From assembly GCA_963402885.1 (NCBI GenBank), contig OY727099.1, positions 17,503,001 to 17,567,000 on the forward strand: a DNA stretch of 64,000 nucleotides, in the 5' to 3' direction. The stretch comes from Antedon bifida (lineage: Eukaryota; Echinodermata; Crinoidea; Comatulida; Antedonidae). Both the position numbers and the translations under genes were made by a program. Below the pieces are notes generated by a model, which was not told the origin of the DNA, did not search any database, and was given only the letters and a program-made list of their open reading frames with translations. Positions 23,131-34,653 of the stretch are shown piece after piece (the stretch's first letter is position 1; every line of letters starts with the position of its first letter).

Positions 23131-25215
23131 CTAGATTTGAACTCGTCACTATGGACGTGCACGTCATATGTTAGATTATTGCGCACAGAAAAACGATTAT
23201 GCCATTATGACCCGAAGAAAATAAAATGTTAGTGTGCCCTTTATTTTGTGTCTAATACAGTATACACTTATACTGTATACATACTACATACAGTGCAGAA
23301 TAGGTGGAAATAACGGAACCCGCATTTTATTCCAAGTTTTAACATGATGATGTCATCATATTGAAACGCGTAGATAGCAATTTTGGAAGGGAATTATCTG
23401 AGCAACAACATATTAATGTGTTGAAGAAATTTGGATACGTGGAATATGGATGCACGCTCTTTTAAATGTCATGAACTATGACGCAAAATATGAAAATACG
23501 ACATAATTCAACTGGCCACATGGTGACGTCACAACATCCGATGTGCAACATTTTTACATTAATTCATATTTACAATTCAATAGCTTTCAGAAAATGTTTT
23601 AATCATGAATATCACTTTTTATTTTGAGGTCGACGTATAGCCTATATATAATATTGAAATTTACTGTAATGATGAAAATAAGTGACCCAAGTGTTTCACG
23701 CTTTTGATCATGATGACGTCATTACAAATTGTTTAAATGGTAAATCATGCGAAAGATAATTGATTGACCTAGACAATATCAAAATATGGAGCAAAATGGA
23801 ATACGGATAAGTGGAGATGCGCCCTATTAAATGTGATGAGCTATGACGAAAGAGACAAAAATCCTCTATTTTATATTCGAGTGGCCATACGATGACGTCA
23901 CAATGTCCGGTTAGCCATATTGATCCATGATGATATCTACAACTCATCTACTTCCAGAATATGTAATAACAATAAACTTCTCCATGTAGTTTTTTTAACT
24001 TTTTCATAAAAAACGAGTGCGAATTCGAAGTGCTCATATGACGTGATTTGAAGTCGAAATTTTTTTAAAATTGGTAAAATTACTATAAAAGGCTGGAAAA
24101 ACTAACTTAACGCGAAAAAAAAGAAAGATGTTTTTAGCGCTACGTAAAAATTTGCGCGTATGTGGGAATTTTTTAAATGCTCAAAATGACATGAAATGCA
24201 TAGAAAGTTGATTAAAAATTGATTTTTCGTATTTTTAAATTTTAAACGCACACCTTTCTGTGAAACATGTCATTTTTAGTGCACAAAAATTTGACCCTTG
24301 ATAAGAATTAACCTTCCACCAAGTGTCAATAAAAAATCACTTTTGGTTTTTATCCTATGGTCAATCATTGAAATTCATAAATTGCGCGTAGTCACGTTGC
24401 GTAACGCTGACGTCATTCAAAAATAGGAGGTGCACAAATTCACGTAAATGTCCATATGTTGACCAAGTTATACAAAGATATGTTCACAAGCAATAGGGGA
24501 TATGCTGCGCGCAAAAATCCGTGAAAGAATAAAAGAAGAATAAAGATGATAAAGATATTTATAATCACAAGGGTTATCCTCAACAAAAGTTGCGGATAAC
24601 CAAAAAAAAAAAATGTTGATCCAATACAATAACAAGGAGTTATCCGCATATTGCGGATAACTAATGAATTGAGCAAATAAATAAAAAAGATTTGAAACTA
24701 TTGCACGCTCTTTGAAACTTGTATAAAACTTGGCTAAAGAAATTTAAAAACTACTTTTTAACTTCAACTGGCCATATGATAACGTAACAACATCCTATAA
24801 GCTTAATTTTATATGAATTCGATCATATTTACATTTCATCAGCTTTCATAATAAGTTATAATCATCAAGGTCACCTAGTTCATTTTGAAGAGCTATGAGA
24901 TATTTAAATTTACACGGAAGGTGAAGTTTATTTTAGTTTTATTCTAAAGAGCTATAACAGATTGAAATTATTTGTAAAGATGAAAATAAGTGACCTTAGG
25001 TTATTCCACAATTTTGACATGATGACGTCGTACAAATTGAAATTTTTCTAATTCTTATGAAAGACAATTGATTGAGCTTTTATATTGATATTTTATATTT
25101 GTGTGGCCATATGATGACGTCACAACATTCGAGAGGTAACAATTTTGCATAAATTCATATCTACAACTTATCTGCTTGCACAACAAGTCAAACAAATTGG
25201 GGGTCACCTTTGATC
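23131..25215 (-). mobile_element. Helitron-like copies in opposite orientation
   Basis: Read on the minus strand this repeats the units of the plus-strand copies, including GGAAGC, CATATGGCCAC and TGACGTCA words, and ends near 23131 as GACGAGTTCAAATCTAG followed by T. Near 24590-24665 is GTTATCCGCA...TGCGGATAAC, a hairpin also present at 31000. The block faces the plus-strand copies, so a 4-kb palindromic region results. Confidence 0.5.
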
Positions 25216-25239
25216 CGTCTTGGGAAATGGCTACAGGTT

Positions 25240-25800
25240 GTTGTCGAAAATGAAGAATGATGCCAACAATCTTGACATGATGTGAGATATACCATGATTC
25301 TTCTGTCTGGTTATCCTTTTGTGATTTTCTTTAGTACATCATCAATAAGTTGGTTGTGTACTGTTGCTGCTTCAGGATTTTGTCTGTAGTTTCTCTCAGT
25401 TCTTTTCATTTCTGGGATATCAGACTCAAGGCCTTTAAATTTAAATTTATTGTAAGTGTCACTCCACTTGTGTCACAAAACAGGGGGTTACAAATATAAA
25501 TAGTGCTCGTTGTTTAATGAGAGGTAGTACATCTATCTTCCAAAGTTGTCTTACATTCTCATGTATTATAGTCCCTTCTCAAATGGTAATGAACCTTGTA
25601 GAGTTCAACCAAGTACTGTACAGTATTGACTGCAATCGGAGCCTTCCCCTTTTCAAGTATTACAAGTTCTGTTGGAGTCAGAAGGTTGACATGACCTGAC
25701 CCTATCAGGATAAGGTTGCTGGAGTCTTTAATTTCCGGTAGTGGCAGTTTCTGCAGATGGGTCTATTTTCGCTGCAACTCTGCAATGGGATATGAATAAG
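25240..25800 (-). pseudogene. Unidentified degenerate coding fragment
   Basis: The minus strand shows protein-like stretches such as GHVNLLTPTELVILEKGKAP and YLVELYKVHYHLRRDYNT in one frame, broken by stops further on. I do not recognise the family; it is probably a decayed mobile-element gene inside the TRMT2A intron. Confidence 0.3.
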
Positions 25801-26205
25801 TTGAGAGGTAATGTTTGCTGAGGTAAAATTATTATTTAGATTAAATCATTCCTTGGTTTTTCTTCTGGTGGAAATTTGGATTGATTCTTCTTTAATGGTG
25901 GATACAATAGGATTGACGATAACTAGATAAATATACATTTTTCTTACATACAATGACAAAAATTAGAAAAGCAGAGCAATAGGATAAAATGCTGCCTTTA
26001 AACACATCAATAATAAAATAATGCCATGTTTAGTAAGGGCAAGTATATTGTGAGTTTACAGCGATTTTATTCTTATTGATTATATAACGTAATGTGATTG
26101 GTTTTATAACAAAAATATTATTTTTATGAAAGACGCTCATAAATAGTTACCCTGTACTAGATTTGTTTTATTAGTAAAAAGATTCATCTGGATCTCTGTA
26201 TAGTA

Positions 26206-26455
26206 TTCAAATAATTTTTGTTTTGGATAATCCAAAGGGAATAAAACCGTAAAACTTATGTTTTTACTCTAGCTTCACTGGTTCAACGACGCAGCTTAAT
26301 CATGAGTGAATATGAGATCTCATGGTAACAATTCCAAGTCAAATAGACTAACTCATGAATAAGCTGCGTCGTTGAACCAGCGAAAACTAGAGTAAAAACG
26401 TAAGTTTTATGGTTTTATTCCATTTGGATCATCCAAAAGAAAAATTATTTAAATA
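26206..26455. repeat. About 250-bp hairpin MITE
   Basis: The left arm (26206-26306) and right arm (26352-26455) are inverted with few mismatches, sharing TGGTTCAACGACGCAGCTTA and TTTTTACTCTAG; the loop is about 45 bases. Outside it, TTTTTCTTACATA at 25940 and TATGTAAGAAAAA near 26470 are also inverted, suggesting an outer element of about 560 bases. It lies about 155 bases upstream of a TRMT2A exon. Confidence 0.75.
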
Positions 26456-26609
26456 GATTTGTTTTGTTTTATGTAAGAAAAATTAGTGTTTATCGATTTA
26501 TCATTGATCATTATTATATCGATATCATCCTAATGTGTAGCAGCTTTTAGAAAAAATATAGAAAAAACTGTATTCATCCTTAATATTATTTCTTTTTTTG
26601 TTTCACAAG

Positions 26610-26680
26610 GAAAAAATGTTGTCTGTGTACCTGCCGATACATGTTTGAATATCAGTCATCGACATATTTACATAGGAAAG
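26610..26680 (+). CDS. TRMT2A: TRMT2A exon between YRNK and QEFIR blocks
   Basis: The 71-base exon follows TTTGTTTCACAAG and ends before GTACGA. It completes the phase-1 codon of the exon at 17568 and leaves in phase 0. It encodes KNVVCVPADTCLNISHRHIY then IGK, which fits the family segment after the GKYK turn (human GGTCAVAAPFDTVHIPEATK). The two junctions leave an uninterrupted frame from NWK through this exon into LYQEFIRQ at 58833. Nothing else in the 41-kb interval fits this slot. Without the phase match this short exon would be easy to miss. Confidence 0.75.
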
Positions 26681-27235
26681 GTACGAATATCATTTTACCT
26701 AATTACTTAATTTTTAAAATGTTTTAAAAAATACAGTTAAAAAAAAGGTTTCTTCCTTTTTTAGTACTCTTGGGTGAACTTCTTTTCGAGATTATTTTCG
26801 CAAACTAGAGAGGGGGCTTCTTTTCGAAATACTGCAAATATGCTACTACAATATAAATAGGATTTTTAAAATATGCCATTTTACATTTTTGTGTTCAAAA
26901 TACCATTTTAAATTGTAAAATAAATGTTATCTTGCACTAAATTCTTTTCGAGATGGGCTTCTTTTCAAGGTTTTACTGTATATAAAAATAACAATTATTA
27001 ATTTTTATCTCGATCTGGACTGTCATGGAGTAATGTTTACTCCATGGTACTATCCAGGCATAGGCTAGGCAATCTATAAAAAAAAACAGCCCAAAGTGAA
27101 ACAAATTGCAAACAGAGATTTTTCTTTTTTAAATGGTCATATATGATGAGGTAAAAATTTTGAGCATCACACCTCTGTCACTCATCCCGATGATATGCAA
27201 ATTAGCGTAAATATGCAAATTAGGGTGAAATTCAA

Positions 27236-27790
27236 TCAATCAATCAATAAATTTATTTCTCAAATAAAAACAAAATACAGTTAACATTTTCTAGAAATAA
27301 TAGATAATAAATAAATGAGAAAAAGGGTACCCCACTGGAAGCTTAAGCTTTAAAATGTGGGGTCCAGGCAACATATTTAAAATAAGGTAAGGTAAGAAAT
27401 ATATATAATATATGATAATGAACAAAAAAAAGAAATTTAACTTAACAAATGCAGTTATTATTTAACTTAAGACAGATATATGATTAACTTAAACAATAAT
27501 AGTAGAAACAAGGTATTCATGTAGTTTGAACTTAAATGAAGATATAAAATTAATAATTTTGAGTTCATCTGGTAAAGAATTCCAAATTTTTGGTCCTTGA
27601 AAAGTTATCTCATGCTTTCCAACCTCCGTATTAAAACAATCATTAGCATAATCTAATTTATTTCTGGTATTATAATTATGAACTGAACTAAAAGTTTCAA
27701 AATAAGTATCAAAAATTCTGGGCAGTTGATTATGTTTGAATTTAAACATAAATAAAGCAACATTTTTTGTAAGTAAGTCGTAAATATTAA
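27236..27790 (-). mobile_element. 5'-truncated LINE insertion with AATC tail
   Basis: The minus strand encodes VHNYNTRNKLDYANDCFNTE, ITFQGPKIWNSLPDELK and a final SFKFKLHEYL, the standard C-terminal end of CR1/Jockey-type LINEs. The 3' tail is (AATC)n at 27236. Comparison with 34080-34150 shows the uninterrupted target, GTGAAATTACACGGTTACC, so this is a discrete insertion of about 555 bases into the arm sequence. Confidence 0.85.
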
Positions 27791-27849
27791 GGGTTACCAT
27801 ATCTCAAAAAGTCAGAGAGAGTTTATTTTTTCACTGATTTATTCAAAAT

Positions 27850-28600
27850 GTTTATCTATATATAAATTATGGTTAATTCTGATAGGCGAGCACAATGGAA
27901 AAACTTCGGTACTAATCTCCACCTTGGATACCTACCTGTTCTATCTCAGATGTACCGCGAAATGTAGATTTGATAACATTAGTTTTCAGTACTACGCTAT
28001 TGTTCCATATTTCTATCTTAGGAAGATATTATAAAGGGTTTTATAAGAAATTTTCTGATTTCAATCGGTAAATTTTAACTCTACGCGCGGTAGAAGTAAT
28101 TTCCGGGTTCATGGTAAGGTGTGTCAATCACCTTGCAACTTCCCTGCATGGTTGGTTTCAACCAGGGAGTTGTAGAACAACTCCCTCCCTGTTTCAACTA
28201 AGTTGGCCGTTGGTGCTTGGTGGCGATAGCCATTTTGTTTTTTTGTTTATTTTTTAAGGTATAGTACATAAAGATCAAATTAAACATATTCATAAAACAT
28301 AGGAGTAAATTGTGGGAAATAATTATATAAAATTACATCGAGAGAATTGATGATAAGAGCTTTTGTTTGAAATCGAATGAAACCCTGATAGCTGAGTTGT
28401 TGAGTAAGCTGCCAGGACTTTATGTATACTGTGCGCTGTGTCACGTCAGGACCCTGGGATACTTCTGCAAGCCGTCTAAAACGTCTTCCTTCTTAGGCCA
28501 AAACGGCCCACTGTGTCGCGGAGTAAGGTATTAATTATACCAATTAGGATAGTATTTATTTGAATAAACGCCCGGAACACCTCCCCAATAAAAACATCAA
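27850..28600. repeat. Dispersed repeat, inverted partner of 12560-13268
   Basis: Shares with 12560-13268 (in reverse complement) the blocks TCTGATAGGCGAGCACAAT, CGCGCGGTAGAAGTAATTTC and CAACCAGGGAGTTG. It continues into the GAATAAACGCCCGG repeat that is tandemly duplicated next door. Confidence 0.75.
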
Positions 28601-29259
28601 TTACAATAATTATCGCCACTCCCCCCACCCCACAAAACACAATATTGTATTATTTTATAACACAAATTATACTATTTTTAGTAGATTTCATCGGACTTTT
28701 ATCTACAATTTACAAAGCATTTGTTATTCTTTTTTACCACTTTTTATATCTACAATAAATTCTTTTTGTAAAACGCTATTAATTGTCTAAGACACTGTGA
28801 AAGAGGTTAGTGAGTAGGTTTAGTTTTACGAATATCAAAAGCATTTAAATAATGGTAACCGACCGAAAATCGTCCAGGCCAGCCCACTGTGTCGCGGAGT
28901 AAGGTATTAATTATACCAATTAGGATGGTATTTATTTGAATAAACGCCCGGAACACCTCCCCAATAAAAACATCAATTACAATAATTATCGCCACTCCCC
29001 CCACCCCCACAAAACACAATATTGTATTATTTTATAACACAAATTATACTATTTTTAGTAGATTTCATCGGACTGTTATCTACAATTTACCAAGCATTTG
29101 TTATTCTTTTTTACCACTTTTTATATCTACAATAAATACTTTTCGTAAAACGCTATTAATCGTCTAAGACACTGTGAAAGAGGTTAGTGAGTAGGTTTAG
29201 TTTTACGAATATCAAAAGCATTTAAATAATGGTAACCGACCGAAAATCGTCCAGGCCAG
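28507..29259. repeat. 376-bp tandem duplication
   Basis: The unit starting CCCACTGTGTCGCGGAG at 28507 repeats from 28883 with one extra C and a few substitutions, each copy ending CGTCCAGGCCAG. It includes GAATAAACGCCCGG, related to the element ends at 44.4 and 48.95 kb. Confidence 0.85.
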
Positions 29260-29389
29260 AATGTCCTTCTAAAACTTTTTACCCGAGTCATTATCATTCC
29301 GAGAACCATCGTCTACACTTCCTAGAGGGGGAGCGAGCGAAGCGAGCTCACCCTCTAGTATTTATAATTACTCTAATGAAACATTTTAC

Positions 29390-29715
29390 GAAAAAATGAC
29401 CGGAAGTACAACATTTGATCTTCGACCCCATTTCTCAATGTTTGCATACACAATGTGACTAAAATGTCTGTAGAGACTTTATTTTTCCCTCAAATGACCC
29501 AGACAATTAACCATCATAGGACCACTTTGTAATTCCCAAAATCACACCTTTGTCACACATCTCGAAAGTATGCAAATTAGTAGTACAATTTAAATAAAAT
29601 ATGCAAATAAGGGGGAAAAATTACAGTTGTCCTATATCTCGAAAACCACTAATGCTAGAGAGTTGATTCAGAATGTACATATTTCTATTTGCTCCAATAA
29701 AACATTTTATAAGAG
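29390..29715. repeat. Inverted copy of the about 330-bp arm unit
   Basis: Reverse complement of 30225-30540 with substitutions. Landmarks are AAAATGACCGGAAGTA, GTCTGTAGAGACTTTA, TATGCAAATTAGTAG and CAGAATGTACATATTTCTAT. It forms one arm around the gag-type fragment. Confidence 0.75.
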
Positions 29716-30210
29716 ACCAGTTAGTTGAGAAAACTAATTCTTCCCGTATTTGCGAAAGATTACTTCTGGAACCTGATTTTACATTAAATACTGCCATAGA
29801 AATTGCAAGGCAATGCGAACATGCTGCAAAAGAATGCCAAATAATAGGTAAAGCTGAACTACCAGTATCTGTTGAGCAGATACGAAAGAGTAATTACAAA
29901 CCTAAACAACAGCCAGCAAAATACAAATCCAGTGCAAAATACAAATCCAGTGAGTACTGTTTTCGTTGTGGTTCAAAATCGCACAAAGCAAATGATGTCA
30001 AATGCAAGGCAAAGAAAGCTAAATGCAATAAATGCCGTAAGATAGGACATTTTGCTAGTGTTTGCAGAAGTGTTGAAATTGAAAATATTGATGAAGCCAT
30101 GTCTGTTAATGTGATGGTTAACAGAAAATTACGCACTGACGTATTGATAGGTCATTCAGAACATGACCATAGATACTGGTTTACCAGTTACAATTCTACC
30201 AAAGACAGCA
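29700..30210 (+). mobile_element. Fossil Ty3-type retroelement gag fragment
   Basis: A broken fragment of the gag region of an LTR retroelement of the Ty3/mdg4 (gypsy) family. It shows the capsid C-terminal segment, two adjacent CCHC zinc knuckles (YCFRCGSKSHKANDVKC and CNKCRKIGHFASVC) and the beginning of the protease linker. Only this piece is present: no LTRs, protease, polymerase or integrase adjoin it. It sits in the loop of the inverted arms 29390-29715 and 30225-30540. The coding signal is still clear, so moderate age is likely. Confidence 0.75.
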
Positions 30211-30224
30211 TTAATGGGAAGACT

Positions 30225-30915
30225 GTAATTTCACCCCCTTATTTGCATATTTCATGTAAATTTGTACTACTAATTTGCATAATTTCAAGGTGCATGATGA
30301 AGGCGTAATTTTGGGAATTACAAAGTGGTCCTATGCCGACTATAGGAAACCTGTATCCGAGTTATTTGAGTCCAAAACAAAGTCTCTACAGACATTTTAG
30401 TTGCATTATGTATGCAAAAATTGATAAATGGGGTCGAGGGTCAATTGTTGTATTTCCGGTCATTTTTTCGTAAAATGTTTCATTAGAGCAAATATAAATA
30501 TGTACATTCTGAAAAATCAACTCTCTAGCCATAGTAATTTTCGATATATAGGAACCTGTAATTTCACCCCCTAATTTGAATATTTCATGTAACTTGTACT
30601 AATAATTTGCATACTTTGAAGGTGAGTGATACAGGCATGATTTTGTGATTTACTAAACAGTCCTATGTTGGCTATTAGAAACCTGTATCTGAGTCATTTG
30701 AGGGCAAAACAAAGTCTCAACAGACATTTTAGTTTCATTATATAATTATGCAATATTGAGAAATGGGGTCGAGGGTCAAATGTCATACTTCCGGTCAATT
30801 TTTTGTAAAATGTTTCATTGGAGCAAATAGAAATATGTACATTCTGAATCAATTCTCTAGCATTAGTGGTTTTCAAGATATAGGACAACTGTAATTTTTC
30901 CCCCTTATTTGCATA
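30225..30915. repeat. Two direct copies of the arm unit
   Basis: Two tandem units (about 30225-30555 and 30556-30915) share ATTTCACCCCCT, TTTGCATA, AACAAAGTCTC and ATAAATGGGGTCGAGGGTCA-like tracts, then ATTTCCGGTCA and GTACATTCTGAA. A further copy at 33840-34135 lies beyond the Helitron-like insertion. Confidence 0.75.
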
Positions 30916-30916
30916 T

Positions 30917-33830
30917 TTTTTTTTAGGTTATTATATGCATTATCATGCATATAACCTCTTGATTCTGTCACAATCTTTATTTATTTATTAGTTATCCGCA
31001 TTCAGCGGATAACTCCTTGTAACTGTCCTGTTTCATCATCTTTTTTTTTTCTGTATTCTTCTTTCTTTCTGTCATTTTTGTGTCACGCGTATCTCAAAAA
31101 CGTGTAATCATAACATTTTATAACATTGTCAGCATGTGGGCATTCACATGAAGTTGTGCACCTGCTATTGTGAATGACGTCAGAAATGAGGACTTACGCG
31201 CATTTTTATGAATTTCGTGTTTTTAACATATCGAAAACCATATAACAACGTAAATTGAAACTTAACAAAAGTTTAATTTATATCTTGCGCTAGCTGACTG
31301 TGGAAAAAAAATGGCATGTTCCACACGAAGTTACGTGCGCACGCGCGTTTAAAATTTCAAAATGCATTTTGAGCATGTAAAAAATTCACACGCGCGCGCA
31401 GTTTTTTTCGCGCACGGTGCGAACATAGTGTTGAAAACAATTTTTTTTGCGTGATTTATGTTTTTACCAACTTTTAAACAATTTCGACTTAAAATTACGT
31501 CATACGGGCACGTTGAATTGAATAATTTACGTTCGTTTTTGATGAAAAAGTTCAAAAATTTGTCAAAATTTGTCAAAATTATACATTTTTTTAAACGTTC
31601 GTAGTTTCTAAACTAAACGGTGAAAGTTATTTTTATTACATATTCTGGAAGATGATAAGTTGTAGATATGGAATCATGCATTGATATGGAAACCGGTCAT
31701 TGTGACGTCATCGTATGGCCACGGGAATATAAAATATAGGATTTTTGTATCTTTCGTCATAGCTCATCACATTTAATCGAGCGCATCTCCACTTATCTGT
31801 TTTTCATTTTCACCCCGATTTTTATATTTTCTAGGTCAATCAACTATCTTTCGCATGAGTTAAAAATATTTTAATTTTTATGACGTCATCATGTCTAAAA
31901 ATGAAAATAACTTGGGTCACTTATTTTCATCTTTAGAGTAAATTTCAATCTGTTATAGCTCGTCAGAGTAAAACGTGATAATCATGATTAAAACATTTTC
32001 TGGAAGCTATTGGATTGTAGATACAAAATCATGTTAACATTTTGCCAATCGGATGTTGTGACGTCATCATATGGCCACTTGACTTTAAAAAGTTGTATTT
32101 TCATCTTTTGCGTCATAGTTCATTACATTTAAAAGAGCGTGCATCAATATTTCACGTATTCAAATTTACTCTACACGTTAATATGTTGTTGCTGAGATAA
32201 TTTCCTTCCGAAATTGCTACCTTCGTGTTTCATTTTGAAACCGTCAACATGTTAAAAATTGGAATAAATAGCTGGTCCCGTAATTTCACCTATTCTACAC
32301 TGTATGTGATATGTATACAGATTATACTGTGTATACTATATGACACAAAATTACAGAATTCAGCAATAACAACATATCATATTCTTCAGTTCAGGTCATA
32401 ATGCCATAATCTTTTTCTGTGTGCAATATTCCAACGTATGACGTGCACGTGGCGTTTGTCGTGAGTTTCATGTCTAGTTTATTTATTCTTTCCTTAGCAC
32501 TATTTTGTCCGTCAATTATCTTGATATCAGTTTCATCTAGCTAAGTCAATTTTTCAGAGTATATTCCTTATGGCCAGGAATCGATGTGGTTATGTTTTCA
32601 CGGTGCGCAATCATAAATTACGCGGTCTACGCGCGATTTAATGAAATCACGTTTGTAATCATATCTTCACAAGCATGAATCACTTTTAAACAAAATTTGG
32701 TACTCATAAATTTCAGGTCATATTTCATCATATGGCAATATAATTACGAGCGTAGCGCATATAACGCATGCGTATGCGCGCTTAAAAATTTTAAAATTGT
32801 CAAAATTTATTTTCGATGAAATTAGAGTACGTTTCAGGCAATTTTAAGCGTTTAAAAAATTGCCATGAGTGCGCAGAATTTTGCACGCGCACTGCGCGTT
32901 AAACGTTAATGCGCAATACTTTTGCCCGATTTCTGTTTTACAACCTTTCTTTAATAATATCATCATATTTGATTCACTTTTCAACTCGAAATTGCGTTAT
33001 ACAAGCACGTCAAAAGTGACAGGCTACGCACGTATAAGTTAACAAAATAGTGAAAATGTGCTAAATTTTAAAATTAATATATATCGTCAGAATGCTGGGG
33101 AACACCTACTTTTTATTTCATTTTCTTGAAGTGTATGTATCTTATGTATGATTTATTACTAAATTAAGAGAACAAAAGTTGATTAAGTCATAATTAATTG
33201 CATATTAAATTAAAAAAAATTAATTTCGACAATCCAACAAATTATGACATTTTCTTAGGCCAAAATAACAAACTTAACATTAACTTTCTTCCTTCAAAAG
33301 TTCATATATTAAAGTTAAAAGTATATAGTTTGACAGTGCATCATTTTAGAGATGTCATCATAGTAAAAAATTATAATTCATTGCGGTATGTAATAATCTA
33401 TCTGCACCAAAGTCGTTACTGCATAGTAAATACACGGAGGAATTTTTATACAACTTTGTCAGTTGTATATGGCACCGGTACCAGGTACCGAGATCGAGTC
33501 TAACCTTGGGAAACGAAATAAGATTTTTTTTTATTATCCGTATTGTTTGTTCAAATTTATTTCTTAGTGTATAGATATACACATGTCTTTATTATTATGT
33601 AATATAATATATTATAACAAATGTGGTTTATGACATTATACGCAGAGGGATCTTTGATCGGATTGTGATACCGGCTATTGTATTCGCGTTAGCAAGGTCC
33701 TATCATATATTATAAATAATTAAAGATTCTGAGAAAATCAATCAATCAAAATATCTTTTAAAAATCAATTATCTTTATTTAAATCAATGCATATAACCTA
33801 TAATTCGTCATAGTGACGAATTAAATCTAG
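30917..33830 (+). mobile_element. Helitron-like insertion, 2.9 kb
   Basis: The arm unit breaks after TTTGCATATTTT and resumes at 33831 with TTTAAATTGTAATAC; the inverted copy at 29565-29615 shows the uninterrupted target, splitting between A and T. The right end is the hairpin AATTCGTCATAGTGACGAATT (33802-33822) followed by AAATCTAG, matching the Helitron rule of a 3' hairpin and CTRR. ATGCATATAACCT occurs near both ends. A second 3' end, GAGTTTCATGTCTAG, lies at 32465-32479, so at least two copies are nested. No Rep/helicase frame is seen. Confidence 0.6.
31640..32260. repeat. About 350-bp tandem units with CRE palindromes
   Basis: TCTGGAAG near 31646 and 31997 starts each unit, followed by TGTGACGTCATCGTATGGCC or a variant, TTGCGTCATAG and ACTTATTTTCATCTTT. 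The palindrome TGACGTCA recurs near 31694, 31881 and 32060. The same units fill the 21-25 kb and 46-47 kb copies. Confidence 0.6.
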
Positions 33831-34411
33831 TTTAAATTGTAATACTAATTTGCATACTTTCGAGGTGTGTGACAAAGGTGTGATTTTGGGAATTATAAAT
33901 TGGTCCTATGCTGGCTATTAGGAACCTATGTCTAGGTCATTTGAGGGCAAAATAAAGTCTCTACAGACACTTTAGTCACATTGTGTATGCAAACATTGAG
34001 AAATGGGGTCGAAGGTCAAATGGTGTACTTCCAGTCATTTTTTTATAAAATGTTTCATTAGAGTAAATATAAATATTTTGAATAAATCAGTGAAAAAAGT
34101 CAACTCTCTCGGACTGTTTTTGAGATATGGTAACCGTGTAATTTCACCCTAATTTGCATATTTAAGCTAATTTGCATATCATCGGGATGAGTGCCAGAGG
34201 TGTGATGCTCAAATTTTAATCTCCTCATTTTATGTGACCATTTAAAAAAGAAAAATCTCTGTTTGCAATTTGTTTCACTCAAAATGATAGATTTGCATGT
34301 TAGCAAATTTCTTATTGCTTGTGCTGATGTTTTGATGAAGTCCTTTTGTATGCCAAATTGGTCCTTACGCACTGACATTTATGGCTGCAGCCATACTACT
34401 ACCAGCATTCT

Positions 34412-34648
34412 TTAATCTGTTTCTACTACTTCCCAAACATTTGTAGCTTTGATTGGTATTATCGGTTCTGTTTTTTTTTGGTTTTCCTGACACAGGCTGC
34501 ATTCACGAATCATCGCTTTAATATCAGCGTTAATGTTCGGCCAGTAAAGTCCACACTTGTCTATGCCTTTTGGAATGTTTTGCGGAATGCTTTTACTGGC
34601 ATTACAATAGTTTGTTCTCCAGTGGACAGAAACCCCTTTTCTTAGCAC
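34412..34648 (-). mobile_element. Fossil Ty3-type retroelement integrase fragment
   Basis: A broken fragment of the integrase zinc-binding region of a Ty3/mdg4 (gypsy) LTR retroelement, recognised from CGLYWPNINADIKAMIREC and SLCQENQKK. No LTR, capsid or polymerase sequence adjoins it. It lies between repeat units at 34135-34279 and 34654-35330. It could come from the same family as the gag fragment at 29.7 kb, but this cannot be shown. Moderate to old age. Confidence 0.7.
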
Positions 34649-34653
34649 TGGGA

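Larger units (their letters stand above)
27095..34279. mobile_element. 7.2-kb composite inverted-repeat island
   Basis: Outer arms 27095-27235 and 34135-34279 are inverted (AGTGAAACAAATTGCAAAC, AGAGATTTTTC, CATCACACCTCTG, TGATATGCAAATTAG). A 3-bp CAA flanks both ends, which may be a target duplication. Inside are a LINE insertion, a dispersed repeat, inverted copies of an about 330-bp unit, a gag-type fragment and a Helitron-like insertion. It may be one element grown by nested insertions, or several. Confidence 0.5.

Noticed and set aside
28560-29019. Several 60-80 codon frames on both strands
   Set aside because: They follow from the 376-bp tandem duplication and its AT-rich composition.
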